A DNA stretch of 64,000 bases from Cohnella algarum (GCF_016937515.1 NZ_JAFHKM010000002.1:2227001-2291000), one strand, 5' to 3'; positions 41,779 to 53,289 are shown, numbered from the stretch's first letter. Notes: generated by a model not told the origin, from the sequence alone. Program-made: numbers and translations.

Positions 41779-43338
41779 ATGCTCACAACGGCCGAACTTG
41801 CCATACGCATCGACGGACGGTCCTTGACGGTCGAGGACGTCGTCCGCGTCGCCCGACACGGGTGGAAGGTGATTCTCGACGAAGGCAGCATGCAAGCGAT
41901 GCGGCGCACGCGGGATTACGTAGAGAAGCTCCTGCGGGAGAAAAGAGTGGTGTACGGTCTGACGACCGGCTTCGGCAAATTCAGCGACACCTATATATCG
42001 GCGGAGGATGCCAAAGCGCTTCAGCTGAACCTGATCCGCAGCCATGCGTGCGGCATCGGCCGTCCGTTTGCGGTCGAGATCGTCCGCGCCATTATGCTGC
42101 TGCGCATCAACGCGCTCGCGCTCGGCTACTCCGGCATTCGCCCCGAGGTCGCGGCGCTGATGGCGGAGATGCTCAATCGCGGCGTCACGCCCGTCATTCC
42201 CGAGCAGGGCTCGCTGGGCGCGAGCGGCGATCTGGCGCCGCTGTCCCATCTGGCGCTCGTGCTCGTCGGCGAGGGCGAAGCCTATTTCGAAGGCGCGCGG
42301 CGCTCCGGGGCGGAAGCGCTGGCCAAGGCCGGGCTGGTCCCGATCTCGCTGGAGGCGAAGGAGGGACTCGCGCTGATCAACGGCACGCAGGTGATGACGG
42401 CCGTGGGGGCGCTTGCCTGCTGGGACGCGAAGCGTCTTGCCGAATGGGCCGATTGCGCGGTGTCGCTAACGAGCGAAGTGCTGCACGGCGTGAGGGACGC
42501 GTTCGACGACGCGACCCACGCCATTCGTCCGCATCGCGGGCAGCGGCAGTCGGCCGCGCGAATACGCAGCATCACGGCGGGAAGCAAGCTGATGACGCAC
42601 CAGGGAGAGCGACGCGTCCAGGACGCGTACTCGCTGCGCTGCGCCCCGCAAGTGCACGGGGCGAGCCGCGACGCGATCGCCTACGTGGAGGAGAAGCTGG
42701 AGATCGAGATCAATTCGGCGACCGACAACCCGCTCATTTTCGCGGACGAGGATCGCGTCATCTCCGGCGGCAACTTCCACGGACAGCCGATCGCGCTGGC
42801 GATGGACCATCTGGCCATCGGCGTTTCCGAGCTGGCGAACATCTCCGAACGCCGGATCGAGCGGATGGTGAATCCGCATCTGAACGAGAACCTGCCTCCT
42901 TTTCTGACGAACAACGGAGGCGTCGAATCCGGCTTTATGATCGCCCAGTACGCGGCCGCTTCGGTCGTCTCGGAGAACAAGTCGCTCGCTCACCCGGCCA
43001 GCGTCGACTCCATTCCGTCCTCGGGCAACCAGGAGGACCACGTCAGCATGGGCACGATCGGGGCGAGGAAGGCGAGGCAGATCGTCGACAACGCGTACAA
43101 CGTGCTGGCCATCGAGCTGCTGTGCGGGTCCCAGGCGGCCGATTTCCGCGATCCGGCGTCGCTGGGCGCGGGAACGGCGTGGCTGTACCGGCAGGTGCGC
43201 GACCGGGTTTCGTTCGTGGATCGCGACCGCGTCCTGTCGGGCGACTTCAAAACGATCTCCGATTGGATGAGAAGCGAGAGCTCGCTCGACGGGCTGTTCG
43301 AACGGCTCGGGCCGCAAGGCGCACAGCCGCCGGAATGA
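41779..43338 (+). CDS. hutH: Histidine ammonia-lyase
   Basis: 519 residues (508 in B. subtilis). It deaminates L-histidine to urocanate. The autocatalytic MIO cofactor forms from Ala148-Ser149-Gly150 in SLGASGDLAPLSH. Other conserved parts: YGLTTGFGKF at about 59-68 and VHGASRDAIAYVEEKLEIEINSATDNPL with the substrate-binding residues. It is preceded by a HutP-type antiterminator and a terminator, and separated from hutU by a 318-bp GC-rich spacer. Start ATG 41779 follows AGCAGGTGAT. Confidence 0.97.
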   Translation: MLTTAELAIRIDGRSLTVEDVVRVARHGWKVILDEGSMQAMRRTRDYVEKLLREKRVVYGLTTGFGKFSDTYISAEDAKALQLNLIRSHACGIGRPFAVEIVRAIMLLRINALALGYSGIRPEVAALMAEMLNRGVTPVIPEQGSLGASGDLAPLSHLALVLVGEGEAYFEGARRSGAEALAKAGLVPISLEAKEGLALINGTQVMTAVGALACWDAKRLAEWADCAVSLTSEVLHGVRDAFDDATHAIRPHRGQRQSAARIRSITAGSKLMTHQGERRVQDAYSLRCAPQVHGASRDAIAYVEEKLEIEINSATDNPLIFADEDRVISGGNFHGQPIALAMDHLAIGVSELANISERRIERMVNPHLNENLPPFLTNNGGVESGFMIAQYAAASVVSENKSLAHPASVDSIPSSGNQEDHVSMGTIGARKARQIVDNAYNVLAIELLCGSQAADFRDPASLGAGTAWLYRQVRDRVSFVDRDRVLSGDFKTISDWMRSESSLDGLFERLGPQGAQPPE

Positions 43339-43656
43339 CCGTTTGGCCGATCCCGCGGATCGGCCGGAGTTCCGGGGACGGCCGAGGCTCCGGAGCTCCG
43401 GGCAACCGGGTGGCCGGACTCCGGGCCGGACTCCGGGCCGGCCGAGGCTGCCGGATCCCCGGGTCGGCAAAGGTTGCCGGCGTGACAGCCGGGTGGCCAA
43501 GGGCTGCCGGGTTGACCAGGTTGCCGGGACGGCCGACACTTGCCGGGTCGAACGGGGCAGCCGGGACGCCGAGACGTCGGCCGGCCAAGGCTGCCGCCTA
43601 AGGGCGGAGCCCAACCCATTCGGCAATCATTTTATAATCTAGGGAGGAAGATCAAG
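43339..43656. repeat. GC-rich, degenerate repeat spacer between hutH and hutU
   Basis: No gene is supported here. The stretch is very G+C-rich and built from variants of TTGCCGGG and GGACTCCGGGCC (the latter twice in tandem near 43417-43440), so it is low in complexity and likely to fold strongly. It ends in AGGGAGGA, the hutU ribosome binding site. TATAAT at 43633-43638 is too close to that site to be a useful promoter. Confidence 0.6.
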
Positions 43657-45321
<1,665 letters not shown>

Positions 45322-45341
45322 CGGAAAGGAGAGAACTCGGA

Positions 45342-46613
45342 ATGATCTATATACGGAACGCGGCACAGGTCGTAACGATGGCGGGTCCGAACGGCAAGCC
45401 GCGAACGGGCGCGGCGATGAGCGAGCTGGGCCTCGTCGAAAACGGGGGCGTCGTCCTCGAAGGCGAGAACGTCGCGTTCGTCGGACCGGACGACGAAGCG
45501 CGCCGCTTCGTCGAGCGGCGCGGCGCGGTTCCCGAAGTGATCGACGCTTCGGGCAAGCTCGTCGCTCCGGGGCTTGTCGATCCGCACACGCACGTCGTCT
45601 TCGCCGGCTCTCGCGAGCAGGAACTGAACATGCGGCTTTCGGGAGCGACCTACATGGAAATTATGAACGCCGGCGGCGGGATCCACTCCTCGACGGAGAG
45701 GACCCGCGAGGCGAGCGAAGAGCGGCTGCTGCGGGAGACGGCGAAGCGGCTCGACCGCTTCCTCGAGCACGGCGTCACGACGATCGAGGCGAAGAGCGGC
45801 TACGGCCTCCGTCTCGAGGACGAGCTGAAGCAGCTTCGCGTCGCAAGGCGCCTGAACGACGAGCATCCCGTCGACCTGGTGTCGACTTTCATGGGCGCCC
45901 ACGCGGTGCCCAAGGAGTACAAGGCGGATCCCGAGGGATACGTCCGGCTCGTGACGGACGCGATGATTCCCGCCGTCGCTTCGCAGGGGTTGGCGGAATA
46001 TTGCGACGTGTTCTGCGAGAAGGGCGTCTTTACGCCCGAGCAGTCGCGCGCGATTTTGGAGGCCGGCATGAAGCGGGGGCTGAAGCCGAAAATCCATGCG
46101 GACGAAATCGAGCCCTACGGCGGCGGGGAGCTGGCGGCCGAGATCGGAGCCGTGTCCGCGGAGCACCTGCTGCGGGTATCGGACGCAGGCATCCGAGCTA
46201 TGGCGGAGAAGGGCGTCATCGCCGTCCTGTTGCCGGGCACGGCGTTCTTCCTGATGACGAAGCCGGCGGAAGCAAGGCGAATGATCGAGGCGGGCGTGCC
46301 CGTCGCGCTGTCGACCGACCGCAACCCGGGCTCCTGCCCTACGGAATCGCTGCCCTTCGTCATGAACCTCGCCTGCCTGACGATGAAGATGACGCCCGCC
46401 GAGGTGCTGACGGCCTGCACGATCAACGCCGCGCATGCCATCGGGCGGGCCGGCCGGATCGGCAGCCTGGAGGCGGGCAAGCAGGCGGACGTTGTCGTCT
46501 TCGACGCTCCGAATTACTTGTACTTGCAGTATCACTACGCCGTCAACCTGGTCGACACCGTCGTCAAGAAGGGGCGCGTCGTGATCTCGGATCGCCGGAG
46601 GACGGACCGATGA
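45342..46613 (+). CDS. hutI: Imidazolonepropionase
   Basis: 423 residues (421 in B. subtilis). It hydrolyses imidazolonepropionate to N-formimino-L-glutamate. The amidohydrolase metal site begins with VAPGLVDPHTHVVFAG (His82, His84); SGYGLRLEDELKQLR, IHADEIEPYGG and STDRNPGSCPTESL are family motifs. GGAAAGGAGAG precedes ATG 45342. The stop overlaps the start of a 27-residue reading frame, then the M20 gene follows. Confidence 0.96.
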   Translation: MIYIRNAAQVVTMAGPNGKPRTGAAMSELGLVENGGVVLEGENVAFVGPDDEARRFVERRGAVPEVIDASGKLVAPGLVDPHTHVVFAGSREQELNMRLSGATYMEIMNAGGGIHSSTERTREASEERLLRETAKRLDRFLEHGVTTIEAKSGYGLRLEDELKQLRVARRLNDEHPVDLVSTFMGAHAVPKEYKADPEGYVRLVTDAMIPAVASQGLAEYCDVFCEKGVFTPEQSRAILEAGMKRGLKPKIHADEIEPYGGGELAAEIGAVSAEHLLRVSDAGIRAMAEKGVIAVLLPGTAFFLMTKPAEARRMIEAGVPVALSTDRNPGSCPTESLPFVMNLACLTMKMTPAEVLTACTINAAHAIGRAGRIGSLEAGKQADVVVFDAPNYLYLQYHYAVNLVDTVVKKGRVVISDRRRTDR

Positions 46614-46693
46614 GCGCCCGGCGGGAGAAGAAGCGGAATTCGCCGCCGGCCGGCAAAGCGCGAACGGGGCCGCGAAGGGAGGCGCCGCGATGA
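46610..46693 (+). CDS. Tiny basic reading frame bridging hutI and the M20 gene
   Basis: 27 codons, ATG 46610 overlapping the hutI stop (ATGA) and its own stop overlapping the M20 start. GGAGG lies 8 nt before it. The peptide (MSARREKKRNSPPAGKARTG...) is very basic and has no recognisable fold. It may serve only to carry ribosomes from hutI to the next start. Expression is unproven. Confidence 0.3.
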   Translation: MSARREKKRNSPPAGKARTGPRREAPR

Positions 46694-47946
46694 TGGAGCT
46701 TCAGGTCGATCCCCGCCGCATCGCGCGGCGCATCGAGGAGCTGGGCCGGATCGGCCGCAACGCCGAAGGCGGCATGGACCGCACGACGTTTACGCCGGCG
46801 GAGCTGGAAGCCCGCGAGTGGCTGAAGGCGCGCCTGCGGGAGCTGGGTCTCGCGGTGCGCGTCGACGCGGCGGCCAACGTCTGGGCGCGCCGGGAAGGCG
46901 GCGATGCGGAGCTGCCGGTCATCGCCTTCGGCTCGCACGTCGATTCGGTGCCGAACGGCGGCATCTACGACGGAGCGCTCGGCGTGCTGCTGGCGCTGGA
47001 GGCGATGGAGGTGCTGAAGGAAAACGGGACGCCGACGCGCCATCCGTTCGAGCTCGTCTCCTTCAGCGCGGAGGAACCGAACCCGTTCGGCCTTTCGACG
47101 TTCGGCAGCCGGACGGTCGCCGGCAAGCTGCGCCGCGAGCACCTGGACGGCGTGCGCGACGACAACGGAACGCCGCTCGTCGACGCGCTTCGCTCGGCCG
47201 GCGGCGATCCCGACCGGTTCGAGTCGGCTCGGCGCGGGCCGGAGGAGATGGCGGCGTTTCTGGAGGTGCATATCGAGCAGGGGCTGCGGCTGCTCGATCG
47301 CGGCGTCCCGATCGGCATCGTTACGGCCATCACGGGCATTTACCGCGAGGAAGCGACCGTACGGGGAGAAGCGAACCACGCCGGCACGACGCTGATGGCG
47401 AACCGGACGGACGCGCTCATGGCGGCGTCGGAGCTGATGCTCGCCTTCGAGGCCGTCTGCCGGGAGCATCCCGCAGACGAGACGGTCGGCACGATCGGCC
47501 GCATCGCCAACTTCCCTAACGCCGCCAACATCATTCCGGGCAAGGTGCAGTTCCACCTGGAGCTGCGGGGCAAGTCGCGGGAGGAGATCGGCGAAGCGCT
47601 TGGCGAATGGGCGAGGCGGGCCGACGAGATCGCGTCCAGGCGCGGGGTTCGGCTGGAGCGCAAGCTGCTGTTGGACCAGCATCCGGTGGCGATGGATCGG
47701 ATCGTCGCGGACGTCTGCGCGCGGGAGGCGGAGAAGCTGGGCTATCCGTGGATGCCGCTCGGAAGCATGGCCGGCCACGACGCGGCGCATATGGCGTCGC
47801 TGACCCGGTCCTGCATGCTTTTCGTGCCGAGCGTCGGGGGCAAGAGCCATTGCCCGGAAGAAGAAAGCCGGATCGGCGACATCGAGAAGGCGGGCAACGT
47901 GCTGCTGCGGTCGCTGCTGGCGTTGGACGAACAATTGAACCGATAG
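46690..47946 (+). CDS. M20 family Zn-dependent amidohydrolase (N-carbamoyl-amino acid hydrolase/allantoate amidohydrolase type)
   Basis: 418 residues from ATG 46690, AAGGGAGG 7 nt upstream. Metal-site motifs: FGSHVDSVPNGGIYDGALGV, FSAEEPNPFGLSTFGSR, FLEVHIEQG and GHDAAHMA. The hydantoinase/carbamoylase branch (AllC, HyuC) cleaves N-carbamoyl or related N-C groups from amino acids. It sits between hutI and a deaminase, where other hut clusters carry hutG. I infer that it may hydrolyse the N-formyl or N-formimino group of glutamate derivatives, as a non-homologous substitute for HutG. Confidence 0.85.
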   Translation: MMELQVDPRRIARRIEELGRIGRNAEGGMDRTTFTPAELEAREWLKARLRELGLAVRVDAAANVWARREGGDAELPVIAFGSHVDSVPNGGIYDGALGVLLALEAMEVLKENGTPTRHPFELVSFSAEEPNPFGLSTFGSRTVAGKLRREHLDGVRDDNGTPLVDALRSAGGDPDRFESARRGPEEMAAFLEVHIEQGLRLLDRGVPIGIVTAITGIYREEATVRGEANHAGTTLMANRTDALMAASELMLAFEAVCREHPADETVGTIGRIANFPNAANIIPGKVQFHLELRGKSREEIGEALGEWARRADEIASRRGVRLERKLLLDQHPVAMDRIVADVCAREAEKLGYPWMPLGSMAGHDAAHMASLTRSCMLFVPSVGGKSHCPEEESRIGDIEKAGNVLLRSLLALDEQLNR

Positions 47947-47959
47947 GGGGAGCATGCCG

Positions 47960-49287
47960 ATGCAGAAGCTGTATACGGCGGATTACGTTTACTTGAACGG
48001 AGAGTTCCGCGAGCGGGGGGCGCTGCTGGTCGAAGGCGGCGTCATCCGGGCGTGCGGAGATTCGGAGGAACTTGCGCGCCAATATCCGGGCGCGGAACGG
48101 ATCCGGTGGGACGGCCAGGCGATCGTGCCCGGCACCGTCAACGCGCACAACCATTCGTTTCAAAGCCTGCTGCGGGGGATCGCCATCGACAAGCCGTTCC
48201 TCGAATGGCGCGACCAGGCGCTGTACAAGTACACGCCGCATCTGGACGAAGAGGCGATTTACGCCGGCGCGCTGCTGGCGTTCGGGGAGATGCTGAGGTA
48301 CGGCGTGACGACCGTGTGCGACTTTTTCTACGTGCATAACGGCGGCACGGCGTACGACGAAGCGGTCATCCGGGCGGCGAGGGATCTCGGCATCCGCCTC
48401 GTGTTTGCCCGGACCCTGTACGACTGGGACGGGGCGCCGCTTTCGTACCGCGAATCGATCCCGGAAGCCGTGGAACGCACGCGGGCGCTTGCAGTCAAAT
48501 ACCAGGGCGACCCGATGGTGACCGTTCACCCGGCCCCGCACAGCCCTCACGCCGCCTCCCCGAGATGATTCGGGCCGGCCACCGACTTGCGGTCGAGCTC
48601 GATACGCCGTACCATATCCATGTAGCGGAAGAAATGTTCGAGGTGGAGGAGATTCTCCGCGATTACGGCAAGCGGCCGATTCATTATCTGGATTCGCTCG
48701 GGGTGCTGGACGAGCGAATGATCGCGATTCATCTCGTCTGGCTGGACGATACGGAAATCGAGCTTGTCGGGAAGCGGCGCGGCTCGCTCGCTTATTGCCC
48801 GTCCAGCAACATGTTCCTTGCGGACGGCGTGACGCGCATCCCGGATCTCGTCAAGGCCGGCGTCACCGTCTCGCTCGGCACCGACGGCGCCTGCAGCAAC
48901 AACAGAATCAGCGTTTACGAGGAGATGCGCATGGCGGCGATGCTGCAGAAGGTCGCCCGGCTGGATGGCACCTGCATCACGGCGAGCCAGGCATATCGGA
49001 TGGGCACCGTGAACGGAGGCAAGGCGCTCCGCCTTCCGGTCGGGACGCTGGAGCCCGGCCATCATGCCGATTTCGCGGCGATCGACGTATTCGACCTGTC
49101 GCTTGCGCCGCGGCACGAGCTGTTCGCGAACATGGTGTACGCGATGCAGCCCTCGGCCGTGAAGCGGGTGGTCGTCGCCGGGCGCACCGTGTACGAGGCG
49201 GCGTCGGGCGTTCTGACCGTGCCGGAGCGGGAAATCGGCGGCCGCGTCGACGCTCTGTTCGAGAAGCTGGCCCGGCTCGTGCCGTGA
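47960..49287 (+). pseudogene. HutF/ATZ-TRZ-like aminohydrolase, split by one-base frameshift
   Basis: Two frames make one amidohydrolase of ~442 residues. The first runs from ATG 47960 (GGGGAG upstream) to about 48562 and holds the metal motif GTVNAHNHSFQSLLRG. The second runs from ~48562 to 49287 and holds YHIHVAEE, IHLVWLDD and VSLGTDGACSNN. The break is in TCCCCGAG at 48557-48564; a fifth C would restore ...HAASPEMIRAG. The family includes formiminoglutamate deiminase (HutF), which turns formimino-glutamate into formyl-glutamate. In this position that is the best guess. Both halves are otherwise well conserved, so a sequence error is as likely as decay. Confidence 0.7.
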
Positions 49288-49391
49288 GGCCCGATGCCGG
49301 AGACCGCCATAGGGATCATCCTAGAGATCGTCATGATCCATGACCGCAGCAGCCATGCTGACAACAAGTCGGAACACAAGGGGGAGCAGCG

Positions 49392-50489
49392 ATGACCGCA
49401 TCCTTATGGCGCCAAGAGGTATCGAAGCTGGAAAAATACGTGCCCGGCAAATCGATCGAGGAAGTCAAACAACAATACGGCTTGACCGAAATTACGCGTC
49501 TCGCGTCGAACGAAAACCCGTTCGGCCCTTCGCCCAAAGCGATTGCGGCGATGAGCGCGGCGGCGGCCGAAAGCCATCTGTACCCCGAGCCGACGAGCGC
49601 GGAGTTGCGGCGCAAGCTCGGGGAGCTGTACGAAGTCGATCCGTCCCGAATTCTCGTGTCCAACGGCGCGGACAACGTGCTTATGCTGATCGGCCAAGCC
49701 TACGTCAATCCCGGCGACGAAGTCGTCTATTGCGTGCCGACGTTCTCGGTGTACCGCACTTCGACGGTCGTGATGGGCGGGGTGCCGGTGGAAATTCCCC
49801 TGACCGACGATTACAAATTCGATCTGGACCGGATCTTGGCCAGCGTGAACGAGAAGACGAAGCTGATCTATGTGTGCAATCCGAACAACCCGACGGGCAC
49901 CGTCGTCGATTCGGACGCGCTCGAAGCTTTCCTTGCCCGCGTGCCGCCGCACGTCGTCGTCGTGCTCGACGAGGCGTACGGCGAGTTCATCGACATCGAA
50001 GGCTACAAGACGGGGGCGGACTACGTGCGCGAGGGCTATCCCGTCATCTCGGTGCATACGTTCTCGAAGCTGTACGGGCTTGCCGCCATGCGGATCGGTT
50101 ACGCGATCGCGGCCGAGAACGTACTGGAACCGGTGCTCTCCGTGCGGGAGCCGTTCCCGGTCAGCCGCATGGCGAACGCGGCCGCGCTCGCCAGCCTGGA
50201 GGACGTCGAATACCGGGATTTCGTGCTTGCCGCGAACCGGGAGGGCATCCGATATTTGAGCGCCGAGCTGAATCGGATGGGCATCGGCGTGACGGATTCC
50301 TATTCCAATTTTCTGTTCGCGCATTTGCGCCGGGACGCCGTTCCGGTCGTCGAGGCGCTTCTGCGCGCGGGCTTTATCGTACGGCCCTGCCGGTCGTGGG
50401 GCTATCCGGAGCATATTCGAATCACGGTCGGCAGTCCGGAGCAGAATCGCCGGTTTATCGAGGCGCTGCGGCCGTTGACGGGTCGCTGA
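49392..50489 (+). CDS. hisC: Histidinol-phosphate aminotransferase
   Basis: 365 residues (360 in B. subtilis). Class I/II PLP fold with LASNENPFGPSPKA at the N-terminus, CNPNNPTGTVV, LDEAYGEF and the PLP lysine in HTFSKLYGLAAMRIGYA (Lys226). HisC interconverts imidazole-acetol phosphate and histidinol phosphate; relatives also accept aromatic amino acids. GGGGGAG precedes ATG 49392. Being inside a hut cluster, it may instead transaminate a histidine-derived keto acid, but together with hisB, hisJ-like and hisD the phosphate route is more attractive. Confidence 0.87.
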   Translation: MTASLWRQEVSKLEKYVPGKSIEEVKQQYGLTEITRLASNENPFGPSPKAIAAMSAAAAESHLYPEPTSAELRRKLGELYEVDPSRILVSNGADNVLMLIGQAYVNPGDEVVYCVPTFSVYRTSTVVMGGVPVEIPLTDDYKFDLDRILASVNEKTKLIYVCNPNNPTGTVVDSDALEAFLARVPPHVVVVLDEAYGEFIDIEGYKTGADYVREGYPVISVHTFSKLYGLAAMRIGYAIAAENVLEPVLSVREPFPVSRMANAAALASLEDVEYRDFVLAANREGIRYLSAELNRMGIGVTDSYSNFLFAHLRRDAVPVVEALLRAGFIVRPCRSWGYPEHIRITVGSPEQNRRFIEALRPLTGR

Positions 50490-50524
50490 GCCGTCTGGAC
50501 CAAGAAGAGAGGGGACGGAAGAAA

Positions 50525-51673
50525 ATGGCCGAAACGGAACGCCGAACGGCGACGATCGCGATGCCGCTGCGCTACCGGCAAGGACCGGGGGTCATTCGGG
50601 AGCTGCCGGACATCGTCGCCGGCTTCGGGAAGAGCCCGCGGGCGCTTCTCGCGGCGACGGCCGGAGGCTTGAGGCGAATCGAAGAGCACGGTTTCCGTCT
50701 GGACGATCGGCGGCTGCGGGCGGAGCTCGTCGAATTCGGCGGCGAATGCTCGGAAGCGGAAATCGAGCGGCTGAAGCGGGAAGCGGAACGCGCCGGCGCG
50801 GACGTCGTCGTCGGCATCGGCGGCGGCAAGCTGCTGGACGCCGCCAAGTCGGCCGCGTACCGCCTGAACCTGCCCGTCGTCATCGTTCCGACGATCGCCG
50901 CCAGCGACGCGCCATGCTCGGCGTTGTCCGTCATTTACGACGAGAATGGCCGGGTCGTCAAGCTGGAGACGCATCCGAGAAATCCGGACGTCGTGCTCGT
51001 CGACACCGAGATCATCGTTCGGGCGCCGATCCGCTACCTGGCCGCGGGCATGGGCGACGCGCTGGCGACCGCCCCCGAAGCGCTCGCCTGCTTGCGGGGA
51101 GGCGGACGGACGATTCTCGGCGCGTATCCGTCCCGCCTCGGGACGGCGGCAGCCGAGCTGTGCGGGCGCATCCTGGCCGAGGACGGCGTGCGCGCCTATC
51201 GGGACGCGGAGCGGGGGGAGCTGACGGACGCGTTCGAACGCGTCGTCGAAGCCAACACGCTGCTCAGCGGCATCGGCTTCGAAAGCGGAGGCCTGGCGGC
51301 CGCTCACTCGCTGCATGACGGGCTGACGGAGCTCCCTGAATGCCACGGACTGCTTCACGGCGAGAAGGTCGGCTTCTGCACGGCGGTTCAAGCCGTCCTG
51401 CTCGGCGAGCCGGACGAAGCCGTCCGGTTTCTGCGGTTCTGCCGCGAGATCCGGCTGCCGGCCTCGCTGGCGGACATCGGTCTCGCCGCAGGGCCGAACG
51501 GCGGCGGGATTCGCTCCCGGCTGCTGCTCGCCGGGGAGCGGGCGATCGCTCCGGAAGAGACGATCCACAGCGTCGGGCGGCCGTTCACGGCGGCCGAAAT
51601 CGCGGACGCCTTCGAGGAGACGGATCGCCTGGCGCGGCTGGTGATATCGCCCGCCGAACGGACGGAGGCATGA
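50525..51673 (+). CDS. Glycerol dehydrogenase-like metal-dependent alcohol dehydrogenase
   Basis: 382 residues from ATG 50525. NAD-binding VVGIGGGKLLDAAKSAA (about residues 97-113), TIAASDAPCSALSV and the metal-ligand segments AAHSLHDGLTELP and CHGLLHGEKVGF are as in GldA. GldA-like enzymes oxidise a secondary hydroxyl of a vicinal polyol. It starts 35 nt after hisC, and its last codons overlap a possible start of the FGGY gene. In the pathway I propose, it could oxidise or epimerise the side chain of an imidazole polyol. The frame upstream of 50525 is open but lies within hisC. Confidence 0.85.
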   Translation: MAETERRTATIAMPLRYRQGPGVIRELPDIVAGFGKSPRALLAATAGGLRRIEEHGFRLDDRRLRAELVEFGGECSEAEIERLKREAERAGADVVVGIGGGKLLDAAKSAAYRLNLPVVIVPTIAASDAPCSALSVIYDENGRVVKLETHPRNPDVVLVDTEIIVRAPIRYLAAGMGDALATAPEALACLRGGGRTILGAYPSRLGTAAAELCGRILAEDGVRAYRDAERGELTDAFERVVEANTLLSGIGFESGGLAAAHSLHDGLTELPECHGLLHGEKVGFCTAVQAVLLGEPDEAVRFLRFCREIRLPASLADIGLAAGPNGGGIRSRLLLAGERAIAPEETIHSVGRPFTAAEIADAFEETDRLARLVISPAERTEA

Positions 51674-51711
51674 GCGCCGTCCGCGTTTTGGGGAAGGGGG
51701 CAGGGAAAACC

Positions 51712-53249
51712 GTGAGCCGCGCGATCATAGTCGACGCAAGCACAAGCGCGATCAAAAGCTATTTGTACGACCTGGACGCGGGCATGGCGCTCGCGCACGC
51801 CCAGACGGACGTTCCGATGAGCGTGCCGGAACCCGGAGCCGCCGAGGTCGATGCGGAGCTGTGGTGGGACGGCCTGTGCCGGACGGTGTCGGAGCTGACG
51901 GCGCGGAATCCGGACGCGGCTTCCGGTCTGGCGGCCGTCGCCGTGACGAACCAGCAAATCTCCTGCGTCTTCCTTGACGGGGAGGGAAAGCCGGTCGCTC
52001 CGGCTTATTTGTGGATGGATACCCGCTGCACGGAAGAGATCGACCGACTGCGGATGCGGTGCGAGCTGGAGGGCCTGGGCACGGACTGGATTTTCGAGAC
52101 GACGGGCATCCCCCCTTCCGACAGCTGGGGACTGGCGAAGCTGCTCTGGTTCCGGTCCCGCTTACCGGAAGCGTACGGGCGCATCCGGCGCGTCGCTTCG
52201 GTGGACGCCTTCCTGCTAGGCCGGCTGAGCGGCCGGTTCGTCACCGACGAGACGAACGCCTGCTTCTTCCATATGGATATTCGAAGCCGGCAGCCCGCTT
52301 GCGAGCTGCTTCGCTTTCTGGAGACAGACCCCGGCCTGTTCCCGGATATCGTGGCGCCCGGAACCGTCGTCGGCGTCGTAACGCGGGAGGCGGCGGCGCG
52401 AACCGGTCTGCCGGAAGGGCTGCCGGTCATCGCCGCCGCTTCGGATCAGCCGTGCGCGCTACTGGGCATGGGAGCCGTCGTCCCCGGCGAAGCAGTCGTC
52501 AACCTGGGGACCGGGACGTTCTTTATGACGCCGCTTGCGTCGCCCATCGTCGACGCCCGGATGATGACGAACATCTCGGCCGCCCCGAATTCGTGGCTGA
52601 TGATGGGCACCCATTATCTGACCGGAGGGGCGATGAGCTGGCTGCGCGGCCTGCTCGGGCCCCGGGCGCCGGAGGAGCCGGGTCCGAGCGGGCGCCCGCG
52701 GTCTCGTTCGACGAGCTGAGCCGGCTGGCCGCGGACACGGAGCCGGGCGCGAACGGGCTTGTGTTCCTGCCGGGCCTCAGCGGCACCGGAACGCCGCGCT
52801 GGGATCCCGAGGCCCGCGGCCTGTTCGCGGGCCTCGGGCTCGGCCATACCGCCGGCCATCTGGCGCGGGCGGTCATGGAAAGCACGGGCTACGGCGTCCG
52901 CAGCATCCTGAACGCCTTCGCGGAGATTGGCATCTCCTTCGACAAGCTGATCATCTCGGGCGGGCCGACTTCGTCGGATGTCTGGCGGCAGGCGCTGGCC
53001 GACGTTTTGCAGCGTCCGCTGACGCTGTCGACCGTGCGCGAGGCGACTCCGCTCGGAGCCGCCATGCTGGCCGCGGTCGCCTGCGGCCGGTTCGCGGAGC
53101 CGGCGGAGGCGGTGCGCCGCTGGGCGGGCGAACAGACGGCCGTCCTGCCGAGGGCGGAGTACCGGGAGACGTACGACCGCCTGTACGCCGCGTACGAGGC
53201 CTGGTCCGACGCGGAGGCGGCCGTGCGTCGCCTGGTTCGTCCGCAATGA
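51712..53249 (+). pseudogene. FGGY family carbohydrate kinase, split by one-base frameshift
   Basis: A kinase of ~512 residues in two frames. The first, from GTG 51712 (alternatively ATG 51670, which overlaps the previous stop), holds IVDASTSAIKSYLYD, AVAVTNQQISC, WMDTR and VVNLGTGTFFMTPL. The second, from ~52683, holds FLPGLSGTGTPRWDPEARG, IISGGPTSSDVW and the ATPase end. One base is missing near 52681. FGGY kinases phosphorylate a hydroxyl on polyols or sugars, such as glycerol or xylulose. Here it would supply the phosphate required by HisB. Homology is good on both sides of the break, so a sequencing error is plausible. Confidence 0.75.
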
Positions 53250-53289
53250 CGAACGGTTGATTCGCATAATGAAAGGGAAGGAAGCCGCC

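Noticed and set aside
43633-43638. TATAAT just before hutU as a promoter
   Set aside because: It would place the transcription start within or after the ribosome binding site, and no -35 box is visible.
49288-49391. Fourth HutP site before hisC
   Set aside because: TAG triplets at about 49310 and 49324 are not spaced by 4 nt and no terminator hairpin follows.
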